From Balneolales bacterium ANBcel1 (lineage in GTDB: Bacteria > Bacteroidota > Rhodothermia > Balneolales > Natronogracilivirgulaceae): a DNA stretch of 64,000 nt. The stretch is from contig JARULB010000006.1 of assembly GCA_029688905.1 (NCBI GenBank), positions 225,527 to 289,526 on the forward strand. Direction: 5' to 3'. Positions 18,122-29,962 of this stretch are shown piece by piece (within the stretch, counting starts at the first letter, position 1; each line of letters opens with the position of its first letter). The translations under genes were made by a program, and so were the position numbers. Below the pieces are notes generated by a model. It was not told the origin of the DNA. It saw only the letters and a program-made list of their open reading frames with translations, and did no database searches.

Positions 18122-19321
18122 TTAATCCCGGGTATTAAAAAAAAGTCTGGCTCCTGCTTGTGATGCCTCCGGGTCTTTAGCCAGAATCACCGGGTTAATA
18201 GCTCCGAGCGGACGTATCAGCAACCCTTTGGTAGTTCCGTCCAATAAACGCTGCATCACTGGCCGTGACAGGGTTATGCTGGTTTTTCCGCCGGGCGTTT
18301 CATTCAGGGCAAGATCAATAATCATCTGCGTATTAAACACTTCGGCATACGGAAGCCCCTGTGTTAGCCTGTTGTAGCTGAGTGTTTCGGTATCCCAGTC
18401 AGCTTCACCGCCCAAAATTTCAATTACGCGAATTTTGCCAAACTCCACTCCGAGATCTTCCCCGTAAGCTTCCACATATCTGCCGCCCCGGGATACCGAA
18501 TGCGTCGTCACTTCCAATATACCCGCACCTTCGGCTTCAGCACCGGCATGATCCCCGAAATCCCAGCGTAAAACAGCCCATTGGCTGGCATAGACCGACA
18601 GCACACGGGTATCCCCTGTCTTCCAGTTACTGAAATTAACCTCCGGAAAATCCAGGTTGATTAATCCGTCATGCGTTACCGGCAGCTTATGGGCAAAGGT
18701 ATCCAGATCCGGAACCGGCGGGTGGTACTTCAGCGGTTCGCCCGCATCGGGACCGGCTTCGTCTACATACACGATATCGGCGCGATAATAATCCAGGTCA
18801 ACGTGGTAGGTGTCCGGTCCCCAGTCGGTAACGCCGAGTTGAACAAACAGGGAATCATCGGGTCCGGCATCCAGGTCTTTGGTGGTAAAACCTATGGTGT
18901 GCCAGTTGGTATTATCCGGTATATCATGCTCGATAAGCTGGCGATAGAAATCCGTGGTGCGATCCGTATTTATCATGAAATTTAGCCTTCTCGGGGCATG
19001 ACTGACCCTCACCCTTGCCTCCACTCGCAACTCATAACCCGGCTTTGAAAGCAGGCTCAGATCCAGGTCATCTGAAATATCCCGTTTGATCACGGCCCAC
19101 CAGACGTTAAAGCGATCTTCGGTGGCATCCACACTGATGCGGGCAAATCCATCCTTCTGAACAAAATCCATGGATGCATCACCATCTCCGGTAAAGAAAA
19201 ACCACCCTTCTATATCATGCCGGTCAAATTCATCCAGAAACTGTGCGTGGCAGACACAGGGCACCATCATCACAAAAAAAAGAACTATCCGTAAGGCCGA
19301 TTTTGAAAAGTTTATTTTCAT
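18122..19321 (-). CDS. secreted protein with carbohydrate-binding-like domains
   Basis: A 399-residue protein with a signal peptide (VLFFVMMVPCVCHA then QFLDEF). Residues about 25-190 resemble a jelly-roll carbohydrate-binding module: FDRHDIEGWFFFTGDGDASM, NTNWHTIGF, YHVDLDYYRADIVYVDE. The C-terminal 180 residues contain TGDTRVLSV, SVSRGGRYVEAYGE and TKGLLIRPLGAINPVI, similar to DNRLRE-like beta modules found beside glycosidases. No catalytic motif is recognised. It is the last of four leftward genes of a polysaccharide locus, 137 bp after the GH140-like gene, so a substrate-binding accessory role is inferred. Confidence 0.65.
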   Translation of the reverse strand: MKINFSKSALRIVLFFVMMVPCVCHAQFLDEFDRHDIEGWFFFTGDGDASMDFVQKDGFARISVDATEDRFNVWWAVIKRDISDDLDLSLLSKPGYELRVEARVRVSHAPRRLNFMINTDRTTDFYRQLIEHDIPDNTNWHTIGFTTKDLDAGPDDSLFVQLGVTDWGPDTYHVDLDYYRADIVYVDEAGPDAGEPLKYHPPVPDLDTFAHKLPVTHDGLINLDFPEVNFSNWKTGDTRVLSVYASQWAVLRWDFGDHAGAEAEGAGILEVTTHSVSRGGRYVEAYGEDLGVEFGKIRVIEILGGEADWDTETLSYNRLTQGLPYAEVFNTQMIIDLALNETPGGKTSITLSRPVMQRLLDGTTKGLLIRPLGAINPVILAKDPEASQAGARLFFNTRD

Positions 19322-19457
19322 AAGAATGTCCGGGATTATATTTCAGATTCTGCTGGTTCTTCAACTCGGGTATTTGCATGCTACGGGAGATAGGGTATTA
19401 TCAGATAGCTAACGGCCGCCATCGTATCCCATCAAAATACATTGCAATTTAATCGGG

Positions 19458-21383
19458 TTACTCTACCGTAATTTTTGCTGCCCAGTCACGGACAGAACGC
19501 TGTCCGCCTTCCGGGAATCCGGGAAGGGTAAGCATACCGCTTGAATCGGCAGTTATGCTAACGGCTTCGTGCCACTGGCCCGTCATGGTATCGAACCACC
19601 GGAACGTGTATTTGGTGCCGGCTGTGAAATTGTGGAGTACCGGCAATTCGGACTCGTTCTCAAAATACAGCATGGCCAGGTTTTTGTCTTCGGTACGCAT
19701 CATGTAGGCCCAGCCGTCCAGCCCGTCTTCGGGAGCGTCGGATGCTTTGCCCGGTTCCATATCGTTCCGGGCAAGTTTCAGCTGCTGATACCGATCTCCT
19801 TCTGAAAGCATAAAGAGTTCCAGATGGCGCATGTAACCGGCTGATTCGTATTGAAAAGCATCCCATACATGCGGACGTGCACCGTCGGGTTCACCGGTCG
19901 TGGTAATATCATAGGCCGCGGTTCCGTGTACATGGCCCGACAATCCCCCGGATAGCACCGAGCCGTACATTTGTGCACGCGCAAAATAGTTATCCCGGTC
20001 GGAATTTGCAGGCGGACGCTCTCCTCCCGGCATATTGATTTCATGATGCCATCCCGTGTAATACGGTTCGAAATTGATGGTCGGGTATGGAGGGTCCAGA
20101 TTGAAAATCGTTTCCATGGTGTACTTGACCCGGTGATCTCTTGGTTTGTTGCCTACGCTGTGCATGGTCAGCCACGGGGCCTCCTCGGCATGGCCAAAGG
20201 CTTCGTAGGTGGTACTGTCGATAAGAACCGTCACCGGTTGCGCAAAAGGCATGGGACCGTACGTTTCCAGATGATAGGTCAGCGCTTCGTTGAACTGATC
20301 GGCGGTGAGGCTGAAATCGTCGGGGATCCAGTCGAGGTGCAGCACACTGTATACAAAATTATGCGCCCCGTACCGGGATGCCAGATACTGCACAAACCGT
20401 GCAAAGGTTTCGTTAAAATCAAAGTAGGCATCCCAGGAAGGCCCCACATCACGCCGAATGGTTTCCAGCAGGGGCACAAATCCCTGTTCGGCAAGGTAGT
20501 CCATTTTTTTATCAAGGCTTTGAAAGTACTCGGGATTGATTTTGTTGAAATCCGACACACCATCGTACTCCTCTGACATGGCAAACGGGAGATGTCCATA
20601 TTCATCCCTCATGCTTTTGGCGGTAAAGGTGCCCCAATACGCGTCGCCGCCGGAGGCATCCACACCCGGTCCGTCGGCGACATCATAGCCGAATTTTTCC
20701 CAGGCGTTACGGATATAGATCCCGTTCTCATCCGCATGGGTGCTTGGGTTCAGGTCGGCATCCCAGTTGGGGAAAGCGGCGATCATACTCACAGAGTTAA
20801 AACCCTGATTTTTCCGGTAGATCACCGCGTCTTCAAAGCCCATGCCGGGTCCGGGTACATAATCATCAGAAGTGGCCGCATTCCGGAACGGCAGCCGCCA
20901 TGTGGCACCGGCCAGCCAGGTATCCCCCACCATAAAATACGGGGTGCCGTCGGCGTATTGCAGAGCGTGCCCGTTGGGTGTAGGCCGCAAAAAACCGCGC
21001 CGGGTCGGGTTTTCCCGTTTCTCCCTTTCGGTCCATGCCCGCGCCGAAAACGAACCGGACTGACCGTTCAGCCCCTCGTCTCCGGGATGATTGGAGCCGC
21101 TCGTCCAGTGCCAAATACCGGGTTCGGTAGCTGTGACCCGCACCCGGAAGGTGTTGCCTCCATCCCAGAAACCGTAAACTCGTTTGGAGAAACCGGGACC
21201 TTCGAGCTCTACCCAACACGTGACATCCGTGTAATAATTATCGTATTCATTAGCAGCGGTCAGTGTAATCTCTTTTATTTCCCAAACACCCATATCGGCA
21301 TCCTGTGCTTGCAATGACATGGCAAACACCAAGAAAAACAGAACCAACGCTGATTTGATCCGGACTGCAGGTTTCATATCCAA
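19458..21383 (-). CDS. DUF5060/DUF4038 apiosidase-like glycoside hydrolase (GH140-like)
   Basis: A 641-residue protein with a signal peptide ending SLQAQ. Residues about 30-115 form an Ig-like DUF5060 module (YTDVTCWVELEGPGF, YGFWDGGNTFRVRVTATEPG, WHWTSGSNHPGD). A TIM-barrel DUF4038 domain follows (ALQYADGTPYFMVGDTW, KNQGFNSVSM, NFEPYYTGWHH), and a short beta domain ends the protein. DUF4038 proteins are classed with GH140 apiosidases, which act on plant pectin side chains. It lies in the leftward arm between GH95 and the CBM-like protein. Exact substrate uncertain. Upstream, 21501-21532 contains a 14-bp direct repeat. Confidence 0.8.
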   Translation of the reverse strand: MDMKPAVRIKSALVLFFLVFAMSLQAQDADMGVWEIKEITLTAANEYDNYYTDVTCWVELEGPGFSKRVYGFWDGGNTFRVRVTATEPGIWHWTSGSNHPGDEGLNGQSGSFSARAWTEREKRENPTRRGFLRPTPNGHALQYADGTPYFMVGDTWLAGATWRLPFRNAATSDDYVPGPGMGFEDAVIYRKNQGFNSVSMIAAFPNWDADLNPSTHADENGIYIRNAWEKFGYDVADGPGVDASGGDAYWGTFTAKSMRDEYGHLPFAMSEEYDGVSDFNKINPEYFQSLDKKMDYLAEQGFVPLLETIRRDVGPSWDAYFDFNETFARFVQYLASRYGAHNFVYSVLHLDWIPDDFSLTADQFNEALTYHLETYGPMPFAQPVTVLIDSTTYEAFGHAEEAPWLTMHSVGNKPRDHRVKYTMETIFNLDPPYPTINFEPYYTGWHHEINMPGGERPPANSDRDNYFARAQMYGSVLSGGLSGHVHGTAAYDITTTGEPDGARPHVWDAFQYESAGYMRHLELFMLSEGDRYQQLKLARNDMEPGKASDAPEDGLDGWAYMMRTEDKNLAMLYFENESELPVLHNFTAGTKYTFRWFDTMTGQWHEAVSITADSSGMLTLPGFPEGGQRSVRDWAAKITVE

Positions 21384-21500
21384 CTCCGTTTTTTGTGTTG
21401 TCTATTACATGCCGGCAACATACGGATTTTAAGGATACTCTCGGCAGTCGATCCGATGGTCAATTGGGCGAAAGCAGTAGTCCTGTCCCCGGCGCGGACT

Positions 21501-21532
21501 CCCGACAGAGCGCGAAATCCCGACAGAGCGCG
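21501..21532. repeat. tandem 14-bp direct repeat
   Basis: CCCGACAGAGCGCG occurs at 21501-21514 and again at 21519-21532, an 18-bp period with perfect copies. It sits in the 174-bp gap between the GH95 stop and the GH140-like start, and could be a regulatory site or a degenerate element. Confidence 0.7.
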
Positions 21533-21557
21533 GGTGTCCGTTACGCGATAAATTCTG

Positions 21558-24047
21558 TTACCGCCTCACCAGTTCCACCGACTCCCCTTCCCGCAAGGTG
21601 ATATCATATTCATACGCCCGGTCCGGCGAAAAATCCGGCTCTTCCCGGGAATGAATCAGTGGGGGCAAAATATCAGGATTCGCATAAAACGGATTCGGGT
21701 TTTCGCCCTCAGCTTCCGCAATTCCGTTGCCCTGCAGCGGTACCGCCGAACGCACCCGCAAATGTCCACCGATTTTTGAAGTAATTGACGCCGAGCTCAC
21801 TTCACCGTCCCGCCATTCGACATCCACTTCAAAACCGCCCCGGGCCCGCAGCCCCTTCACATGGCCGTCAGCCCATTTTTCGGGCAGCGCCGGGAGCAGG
21901 TGAATAGCCTGATCATGACTTTGGACCAGCATTTCGGCTATTCCGGAAGTCGTCCCGAAGTTACCGTCAATCTGAAATGGCGGATGGGAGCCGAACAGAT
22001 TGGGGTAGGTTCCGCCGGATTCCGCAAAACCGTCCTCCAGAGTTGGCGTTAATTGATCGGTGATCAGTTTCAAGGCGCGATCACCATCCAGCAAACGGGC
22101 CCACAGATTGATTTTCCAAGCCATGGACCACCCGGTCGACTCATCCCCCCGGGCATCCAGAGAGGTTTTAACAGCAGAGAACAGCTCCGGGTTTTGGTAT
22201 AGTGAAATCTGATTTGACGGGAAAAGTCCATACAGGTGCGAGACATGACGGTGGGAATCATTCGGATCATCCCAGTCGTACATCCACTCCTGCAATTGTC
22301 CCCAGCTCCCGACCTGCATCGGCGCTAGCCGCGGCAGCAACGTTTTAAGGCTGTCGGCGTACTCATGGTCCATATCCAGAATGGATGAGGCCGAAATCAC
22401 ATTTGAAAAAACATCAAAGAGCAGCTGGTTGTCCATGGTTGCGCCGCAGGCGATGGAGGTATTGTCCCTATGGGCGTTTTCCGGTGATTTGGACGGGCAA
22501 ATCACCAGCCAGTTGTTTTCCGGTTCCTCCACCAGGATATCCTTGTAAAACAGGGACGCGCCTTTCAGAATCGGATATACTTCGCGCAGGAACGCCTCAT
22601 CACCGCTGAACATGTATCGATACCACAGATGCTGACTCAGCCAGGCACCGCCGCTCGGCCACAAGCCATAAAAAGCGCCATCCACAATTCCGGAGATTCT
22701 CCAGATGTCCGTGTTGTGATGGGCCATCCAGCCCCTGGCATTATAAAGCCGGGAGGCTGACTCCTGTCCGGTTTCCGAAAGATCCCTTATCAGGCCGATC
22801 ATAGGCTCATGCATTTCCGACAAATTGGTTACCTCGGCGGGCCAGTAATTCATCTGCGCATTGATGTTGATGGTGTATTTGCTGTCCCATGCCGGTTGAA
22901 GCTGGTCGTTCCAGATGCCCTGCAAATTGGCCGGCTGCGTACCGGGCCGGGAACTTGATATGAGCAAATACCTTCCGTATTGGAACAGCAGTGCGGCCAG
23001 TTGCGGATCATATCCTTCCGAAAACTCTTCCAGACGAACATCCGTGGGCTTTTGCACAGCCTCGCTGCTCCCGACGTACAGATCAACCCGATCGAACATG
23101 GAGGCGAACTTGTCGATATGCGCATTCTTCATGGGTTCAAACTCCTTGTGCCAGGCACCGTCCAGCCGGGATTGCGCCCGCCGGGTGGCATCCCCCGAAA
23201 GATCATTATAGCTGTTGAAGTTGGTTCCCGTGCTTACGAAAATCACCACCTCATCCGCATCCGAAATAACCAGCTCGTCATCGGCAACTTCCAGCGCTCC
23301 ACCGGAGACCTTCGGTTTGGCAATCGCAGTAAATGCAACACGCCCTTGTTTGTTTTCATGATCACCGGATGTGCCGGTCAGATGAATCGCGTTGTCTTTG
23401 GCAGTGATATTGTGTCTCTCATGAGGGCTGTCCATACCAAGGGAAAATGACAACGCGCCGGGTTGATCCGCCGTAAGCCGGACCAGAATAACATCATCCG
23501 CAAAAGACGAAAACACTTCCCGCTTGAATGAAATGCCGTTCCGGGTATAAGATACCGTGGATATCGCCTCGGAGATATCGAGCGTTCGCTTGTAGTTCTC
23601 TGCCGGTGACTGATCCGCAAACGTGATGTTCAGATTGCCAACGGTCTGATACATCATGCCGTGATTTGAGCCCTCTTTTGCTTCAAACGGCAGGACACTG
23701 CTTGCCAGGTTCTGGGCTTCGGTATGCTCTCCGTCAAAGATCAGTTGCCTGATTTGGGGGAAATACGCTTTAATATCGTCGACAATGTTGTTTCCGGGTT
23801 CACCGGCCCAAACCGTATCGTCATTCAGCTGGATCACTTCCTGGTCAACCCCACCGTAAACCATGGCTCCGAGCCTTCCGTTGCCAACAGGCAGTGCCTG
23901 CACCCACATTTCCGCAGGCTGATCGTACCACAACAACATGGGGTTTCCGGAATTATGATCACGTTTCCCGGTGTGATCACTGCATGAGATCAGGACGAAA
24001 GCAATCGCCGCAATCATCAGAGTTACAGGAATATTCAATTTGGACAT
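21558..24047 (-). CDS. glycoside hydrolase family 95 lipoprotein (alpha-L-fucosidase/alpha-L-galactosidase)
   Basis: An 829-residue enzyme with a lipoprotein signal ([10 protein letters not shown], Cys22). The GH95 layout is clear: an N-terminal beta domain ([33 protein letters not shown]), then the catalytic barrel with [39 protein letters not shown] and [17 protein letters not shown], and later [17 protein letters not shown]. The family cleaves alpha-1,2-L-fucosyl or alpha-L-galactosyl residues by inversion. Its neighbours are arabinoxylan enzymes and a GH97, so I favour removal of terminal L-galactose from xylan side chains over fucose, but this is context inference only. Confidence 0.92.
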   Translation of the reverse strand: MSKLNIPVTLMIAAIAFVLISCSDHTGKRDHNSGNPMLLWYDQPAEMWVQALPVGNGRLGAMVYGGVDQEVIQLNDDTVWAGEPGNNIVDDIKAYFPQIRQLIFDGEHTEAQNLASSVLPFEAKEGSNHGMMYQTVGNLNITFADQSPAENYKRTLDISEAISTVSYTRNGISFKREVFSSFADDVILVRLTADQPGALSFSLGMDSPHERHNITAKDNAIHLTGTSGDHENKQGRVAFTAIAKPKVSGGALEVADDELVISDADEVVIFVSTGTNFNSYNDLSGDATRRAQSRLDGAWHKEFEPMKNAHIDKFASMFDRVDLYVGSSEAVQKPTDVRLEEFSEGYDPQLAALLFQYGRYLLISSSRPGTQPANLQGIWNDQLQPAWDSKYTININAQMNYWPAEVTNLSEMHEPMIGLIRDLSETGQESASRLYNARGWMAHHNTDIWRISGIVDGAFYGLWPSGGAWLSQHLWYRYMFSGDEAFLREVYPILKGASLFYKDILVEEPENNWLVICPSKSPENAHRDNTSIACGATMDNQLLFDVFSNVISASSILDMDHEYADSLKTLLPRLAPMQVGSWGQLQEWMYDWDDPNDSHRHVSHLYGLFPSNQISLYQNPELFSAVKTSLDARGDESTGWSMAWKINLWARLLDGDRALKLITDQLTPTLEDGFAESGGTYPNLFGSHPPFQIDGNFGTTSGIAEMLVQSHDQAIHLLPALPEKWADGHVKGLRARGGFEVDVEWRDGEVSSASITSKIGGHLRVRSAVPLQGNGIAEAEGENPNPFYANPDILPPLIHSREEPDFSPDRAYEYDITLREGESVELVRR

Positions 24048-24107
24048 TTCGCTAGCAGTTACATGATGAAAGGATTCGGTTCTGGCAGCTTGTGGTGTGC
24101 TTTTTCT

Positions 24108-25263
<1,156 letters not shown>

Positions 25264-27906
25264 ATGAAGACCCTATCACAAATCACCACTCTGATGTTAC
25301 TGCCTCTGCTTCTGGTGATGTTTGCGTCCTGTACCGCAGATCAATCGCAAGAGCAGGCCCAATTTGAATACCCGTTTCAGAATCCGGCTCTGGATTTTGA
25401 TGAACGGGCGGAAGACCTGCTTTCCCGCCTGACCCTGGAGGAAAAAGTCTCGTTGATGTTCGATCAGTCTCCGCCAATTCCCCGTCTGGGCATTGAAACG
25501 TTTAACTGGTGGAGTGAAGCGCTGCACGGCTATGCTTTCGTTGACAGCGTAACCGTTTTCCCTCAGCCAATCGGTATGGCGGCATCATTCAACGATGATC
25601 TTGTTTTTGAAATTTTTAATGCTACTTCGGACGAAGCCCGGGCAAAATATCATCAGGCACGCCGAAGAGGTGAGGAAAACCGGCGTTTTTTGAGCCTCTC
25701 CGTATGGACACCCAATGTGAATATTTTTCGTGACCCGCGATGGGGCCGCGGACAGGAAACGTACGGCGAAGATCCCTACCTCATGACCCGCATGGGCGTA
25801 CAGGTGGTAAAAGGCTTGCAGGGGCCCGAAGATGCAAAGTACAGGAAACTGCTCGCCGCGGCCAAACATTTTGCGGTCCACTCCGGACCGGAATGGAGTC
25901 GTCATGAGCTTAACGTAACCAACGTGGACAAACGCCTGCTTTATGAAACCTATCTGCCGGCGTTTAAAGCGCTTGTAGAAGATGCCGATGTGCGACAGGT
26001 GATGTGTGCATACCAGCGCCTGGAGGACGAGCCCTGTTGCAGCAATGACAGACTTTTGCAACGCATATTACGCGATGACTGGGGCTTCGAGCACCTTGTT
26101 GTTGTGGATTGCGATGGCATTACTGACTTCTATACCACTCATGGCGTCTCATCAAGTCCGATGCATGCATCCGCCAGGGCCGTGATGGCAGGAGCCGACC
26201 TGGAGTGCAAGTGGGAAGACCATAACTACCAGCTTCTGCCTGAGGCCGTGGAGCTGGGACTTGTGCGTGAGGAGGATATCGACCGAAGCGTATTGCGGAT
26301 TTTGAGAGGCCGTTTCGAACTGGGCGAGTTTGATGATGACTCCATTGTTCCCTGGGCTCAAATCCCGGAATCCGTGATTACCAGCGAAGAACATCGCGCA
26401 CTGTCGCACAAAATGTCACGGCAAACCATGACCCTCCTTCACAACAAAAACGATATCCTCCCGCTGGACAAAAACAACATCGAGAATCTGGCTGTTATCG
26501 GACCCAATGCCAATGACGATGAAGTTCTGTGGGGTAACTACAACGGCGTACCTATCAGTACCATCACCATTCTGGATGGGATCACATCCATGGTGCCTGA
26601 AGAGAATGTATTCTATGATCAAGCGATAGATCTTGTTGATGATCAGCTCACCAGCAGCTACATCCCCCGACTGACAGCAGATGGACGGCCGGGTTTTAAA
26701 GCAACGTACTGGAATGATCCCAATTGGGAAGGGGATCCGGTCATTACTCAACAAATCACCCGTTCGTTGCAGCTTACAACGGCAGGGCAGCATGAATTTG
26801 CACCCGGGGTAAGACTCGAAGGATTCTCGGCTGTCTACGAGGGTGAGTTTACACCGGAAGCCACCGAAGAGTTGGTGTTTAAAGGCGGAGCAACCGGATT
26901 TTTTGAAGTTTCGGTAAATGGAGAGGTGATTGAAAGCTACACAAACTGGAGAACCCTTATCACACGCATTCCATACACGTTTGAAGCCGGTAATTCCTAT
27001 GACATCCGGATTCGCTATGCCCAGCGTGAAGACTGGCAGGCTAATATCGATTTGGAGTTCGGAAGAGAAGAAGATGTCGACTATGACATCATTGTCGAAA
27101 GACTGGCCGGTATCGACACGGTAATTGTTGCCGGCGGACTTTCCACGCGCCTGGAAGGCGAGGAAATGCCGGTTGACTTCCCCGGCTTCAAAGGCGGTGA
27201 CCGAACCGACATCGAGCTTCCCGCAGTACAGCGCAACCTCTTGCGCGCACTGAATGATGCCGGAAAAACCGTGATCTATGTAAACCTTTCAGGATCCACC
27301 ATTGCCTTTGAACCGGAACTGGAAACCACCGACGCGATCCTGCAGGCCTGGTACGGCGGTGAAACCGGTGGGTTGGCAATTGCGGAAGTTCTGTTTGGGG
27401 AGGTAAATCCATCCGGTAAATTGCCCGTCACGTTTTATGGAAACTCGGACAATCTCGGGGACATTGAAGATTACACCATGGATAACCGGACCTACCGCTA
27501 TACCGATGAGTACCTGTTTCCTTTCGGATTCGGTTTGAGTTACACGGAGTTTGAAATTGGCACTGCGAAACTGTCCAAAACAGCGATCCGCACCGACGAA
27601 TCGACAAGTATCACGGTGCCTGTGAAAAATGCGGGGGATCGTGACGGCACCGAAGTGGTTCAGATTTACATACGGAAGGTCGGCGATGATGACGGTCCGA
27701 TCAGAACGCTCAGAGGGTTCCAGCGAGTGGAACTATCAGCGGGATCGGAACAAAACGTGACCATTGATCTGCCACCCTCCACCTTTGAGTTTTTCAACCG
27801 GGATCGCCGGAAAATGGATGTTAGCCCGGGTGAGTATGTGGTGTATTACGGAAACAGTTCCGCTGCGCAGGATCTGCAGGCGCTGCGTATCGAACTCAGA
27901 GACTAA
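25264..27906 (+). CDS. glycoside hydrolase family 3 lipoprotein with PA14 insert, probable beta-xylosidase
   Basis: An 880-residue enzyme. Lipoprotein signal with Cys23 (LLLVMFASC). The N-terminal GH3 barrel has WWSEALHGY, FPQPIGMAASF, WGRGQETYGEDPYL, AAKHFAVHSG and the nucleophile Asp region LVVVDCDGITD. The C-terminal alpha/beta sandwich follows (MTLLHNKNDILPLDKNN) and is interrupted by a PA14 module at about residues 470-600 (GFKATYWNDPNW, YEGEFTPEATEELVFKGG). A fibronectin-III-like end is also present (PFGFGLSYTEFE, RTLRGFQRV). This layout is typical of beta-xylosidases and related glucosidases of plant-wall loci. It opens the rightward arm. Confidence 0.93.
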   Translation: MKTLSQITTLMLLPLLLVMFASCTADQSQEQAQFEYPFQNPALDFDERAEDLLSRLTLEEKVSLMFDQSPPIPRLGIETFNWWSEALHGYAFVDSVTVFPQPIGMAASFNDDLVFEIFNATSDEARAKYHQARRRGEENRRFLSLSVWTPNVNIFRDPRWGRGQETYGEDPYLMTRMGVQVVKGLQGPEDAKYRKLLAAAKHFAVHSGPEWSRHELNVTNVDKRLLYETYLPAFKALVEDADVRQVMCAYQRLEDEPCCSNDRLLQRILRDDWGFEHLVVVDCDGITDFYTTHGVSSSPMHASARAVMAGADLECKWEDHNYQLLPEAVELGLVREEDIDRSVLRILRGRFELGEFDDDSIVPWAQIPESVITSEEHRALSHKMSRQTMTLLHNKNDILPLDKNNIENLAVIGPNANDDEVLWGNYNGVPISTITILDGITSMVPEENVFYDQAIDLVDDQLTSSYIPRLTADGRPGFKATYWNDPNWEGDPVITQQITRSLQLTTAGQHEFAPGVRLEGFSAVYEGEFTPEATEELVFKGGATGFFEVSVNGEVIESYTNWRTLITRIPYTFEAGNSYDIRIRYAQREDWQANIDLEFGREEDVDYDIIVERLAGIDTVIVAGGLSTRLEGEEMPVDFPGFKGGDRTDIELPAVQRNLLRALNDAGKTVIYVNLSGSTIAFEPELETTDAILQAWYGGETGGLAIAEVLFGEVNPSGKLPVTFYGNSDNLGDIEDYTMDNRTYRYTDEYLFPFGFGLSYTEFEIGTAKLSKTAIRTDESTSITVPVKNAGDRDGTEVVQIYIRKVGDDDGPIRTLRGFQRVELSAGSEQNVTIDLPPSTFEFFNRDRRKMDVSPGEYVVYYGNSSAAQDLQALRIELRD

Positions 27907-28012
27907 GCTTGCGTAATCATCCACGGCAAGCGTGAATCGCACAATAGCAGCATCAAATCGTTTTTCAACAACTTGGGGTTTTTTAAAACAACTAAAACTT
28001 AAGCCAAAAGCT

Positions 28013-29956
28013 ATGTTAACGAAAACATTACTTATAACGACATGTTACGTCATACTTCTGTCCACTAACGCTTTTGCACAGGTTGCATCCGTCAAAAGCC
28101 CGAACGAAAAGTTGAAGCTGGAAGTCTTTGTGGATCGAGGCATGCCAACCTATGCGGTCACCTACAATGGTCACAGTGCCCTGGAAAAGTCACCGCTGGG
28201 GCTGCTTACCAATGAAGGGGATTTCAGCAGAAATATGCAATTCATTGAGTATGAAACCGATGAGGTAGAGAAGAGATATACCCAGGACCGTATCAAGCAC
28301 TCCTATATTGAGTATCATGCAAATACGCTGCGGGCAACGTTTAAAAACGACTCCGACCAGGAAATTGCTATTCTGTTTCAGGTCAGTGACAACGACATCG
28401 CCTTTCGCTATGAGCTGCCCATGTGGGGGGATACCAGAGCCGTCGTAATCACCGAAGAAGCAACCGGATACCGCTTCCCGCAACAAACCAGAAGCTATTT
28501 GTCGCACATGATGAGGCCCATGGAAGGCTTTGCGCGAACCTCCCCCAGTTATGAGAGCGGATACGAGCTCAACTACGAGATTGAAAACAATCAGTCCGAT
28601 TATGGCTATGTCTTTCCCGGATTATTCCATGTGGAAGATGAGCGTTGGGTGCTCCTTACCGAAACCGGTGTCAGAAGCCTGTACAATGCATCCCACCTGA
28701 GCAACTTTGAGGACGGTCTGTATACGATTGCCCAACCCGATTCCGGGCAAAACAACGGCTTTGGAAGTACCGGTGCACAGCTTGGCCTGCCCGGCGTAAC
28801 TCCGTGGAGAACCATTACCGTGGGCGAGACACTGGCTCCCATTGTGGAAACCACCATTCCCTGGGATGTTGTTGATCCGCTGTACAAGCCATCCAAAAAC
28901 TACCGGTTCGGTCGAAGCACCTGGAGCTGGATCATCTGGCAGGACGAAAGCATGAATGTCCGCGATCAGGTCACATACATCGACATGGCGGCATCCCTGG
29001 GCTATGAGTTCATACTGATCGACGCATGGTGGGACCAGAATATCGGCTATGAAAAGATGGAAGAGCTTGTCAGGTATGCCCGATCGAAGGATGTCGGGGT
29101 GTTCTTGTGGTACAACTCGAACGGCTCGTTTAACGATGCGTTCCAGACGCCCATCAACAAAATGAATACATCCATTGCTCGTAAAAAAGAGATGCGCTGG
29201 CTCAGGGATGCAGGTGTAAAGGGAATCAAGGTAGACTTTTTCGGCGGAGACAAGCAGGAAACCATGCGCCTGTATGAAGACATCCTGTCGGATGCGAACG
29301 ACCATGGCCTGATGGTCAATTTCCACGGAGCCACCCTGCCGAGAGGCTGGGAAAGAATGTTCCCGAACTTTGTGGGCAGCGAGGCGGTCCTGGCGTCAGA
29401 GATGCTGGTTTTTGTGGAGCATGTTCGTGAGATGGAAGCCGTTTACGCGACCCTGCACCCGTTCATCCGGAATTCCGTCGCAACCATGGAGTACGGCGGT
29501 GTAGTGCTCAACGATTACTTCAACAGAGGCAATGTAGACGGCCAAAAACGACTGACCACCGACGTGTTTCAAATTGCTACGGGAGTCCTGTTTCACAGTC
29601 CGGTGCAGTTCTTTGCATTGACACCGAACAATCTGGAAGAGGCGCCGGGATTCCTGATTGACTTCATGAAAGACATCCCCACCACCTGGGACGAAACCCG
29701 GTACATTTCCGGAAAGCCCGGTGAGTATGCGGTCATTGCACGCCGTCACGACCGGCAATGGTATGTAGCCGGAGTCAATGCCGATCATAGCGCCAGGCAA
29801 ATTTCCATCGAAGTGCCGTTCCTGGCCGGCGAGCAGGTCACCATCTATAACGACGACCGAAACGGTGACCCCGGTTACACCACAAGGACCATTTCAAATG
29901 ATGGCAGAGTATCCTTGACCATTCAGCCCAACGGTGGTTTTGTAATTAAAAATTAA
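28013..29956 (+). CDS. glycoside hydrolase family 97 enzyme
   Basis: A 647-residue enzyme when started at the Met of MLTKTLLITTCYVILL (28013), which gives a signal peptide ending NAFAQ; the longer frame from 27932 adds 27 residues of no signal character. GH97 landmarks: VKSPNEKLKLEVFVDRG, TGYRFPQQTRSYLS, STWSWIIWQDESMN, FILIDAWWDQNIG, KGIKVDFFGGDKQ and NFHGATLPRGWERMFPN. The family has retaining alpha-galactosidases (Asp nucleophile) and inverting alpha-glucosidases; the Asp of KVDFF is compatible with the retaining type, but I cannot prove it. It lies 106 bp after GH3 and 6 bp before GH43, so probably in the same transcript. Confidence 0.92.
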   Translation: MLTKTLLITTCYVILLSTNAFAQVASVKSPNEKLKLEVFVDRGMPTYAVTYNGHSALEKSPLGLLTNEGDFSRNMQFIEYETDEVEKRYTQDRIKHSYIEYHANTLRATFKNDSDQEIAILFQVSDNDIAFRYELPMWGDTRAVVITEEATGYRFPQQTRSYLSHMMRPMEGFARTSPSYESGYELNYEIENNQSDYGYVFPGLFHVEDERWVLLTETGVRSLYNASHLSNFEDGLYTIAQPDSGQNNGFGSTGAQLGLPGVTPWRTITVGETLAPIVETTIPWDVVDPLYKPSKNYRFGRSTWSWIIWQDESMNVRDQVTYIDMAASLGYEFILIDAWWDQNIGYEKMEELVRYARSKDVGVFLWYNSNGSFNDAFQTPINKMNTSIARKKEMRWLRDAGVKGIKVDFFGGDKQETMRLYEDILSDANDHGLMVNFHGATLPRGWERMFPNFVGSEAVLASEMLVFVEHVREMEAVYATLHPFIRNSVATMEYGGVVLNDYFNRGNVDGQKRLTTDVFQIATGVLFHSPVQFFALTPNNLEEAPGFLIDFMKDIPTTWDETRYISGKPGEYAVIARRHDRQWYVAGVNADHSARQISIEVPFLAGEQVTIYNDDRNGDPGYTTRTISNDGRVSLTIQPNGGFVIKN

Positions 29957-29962
29957 TGAGCC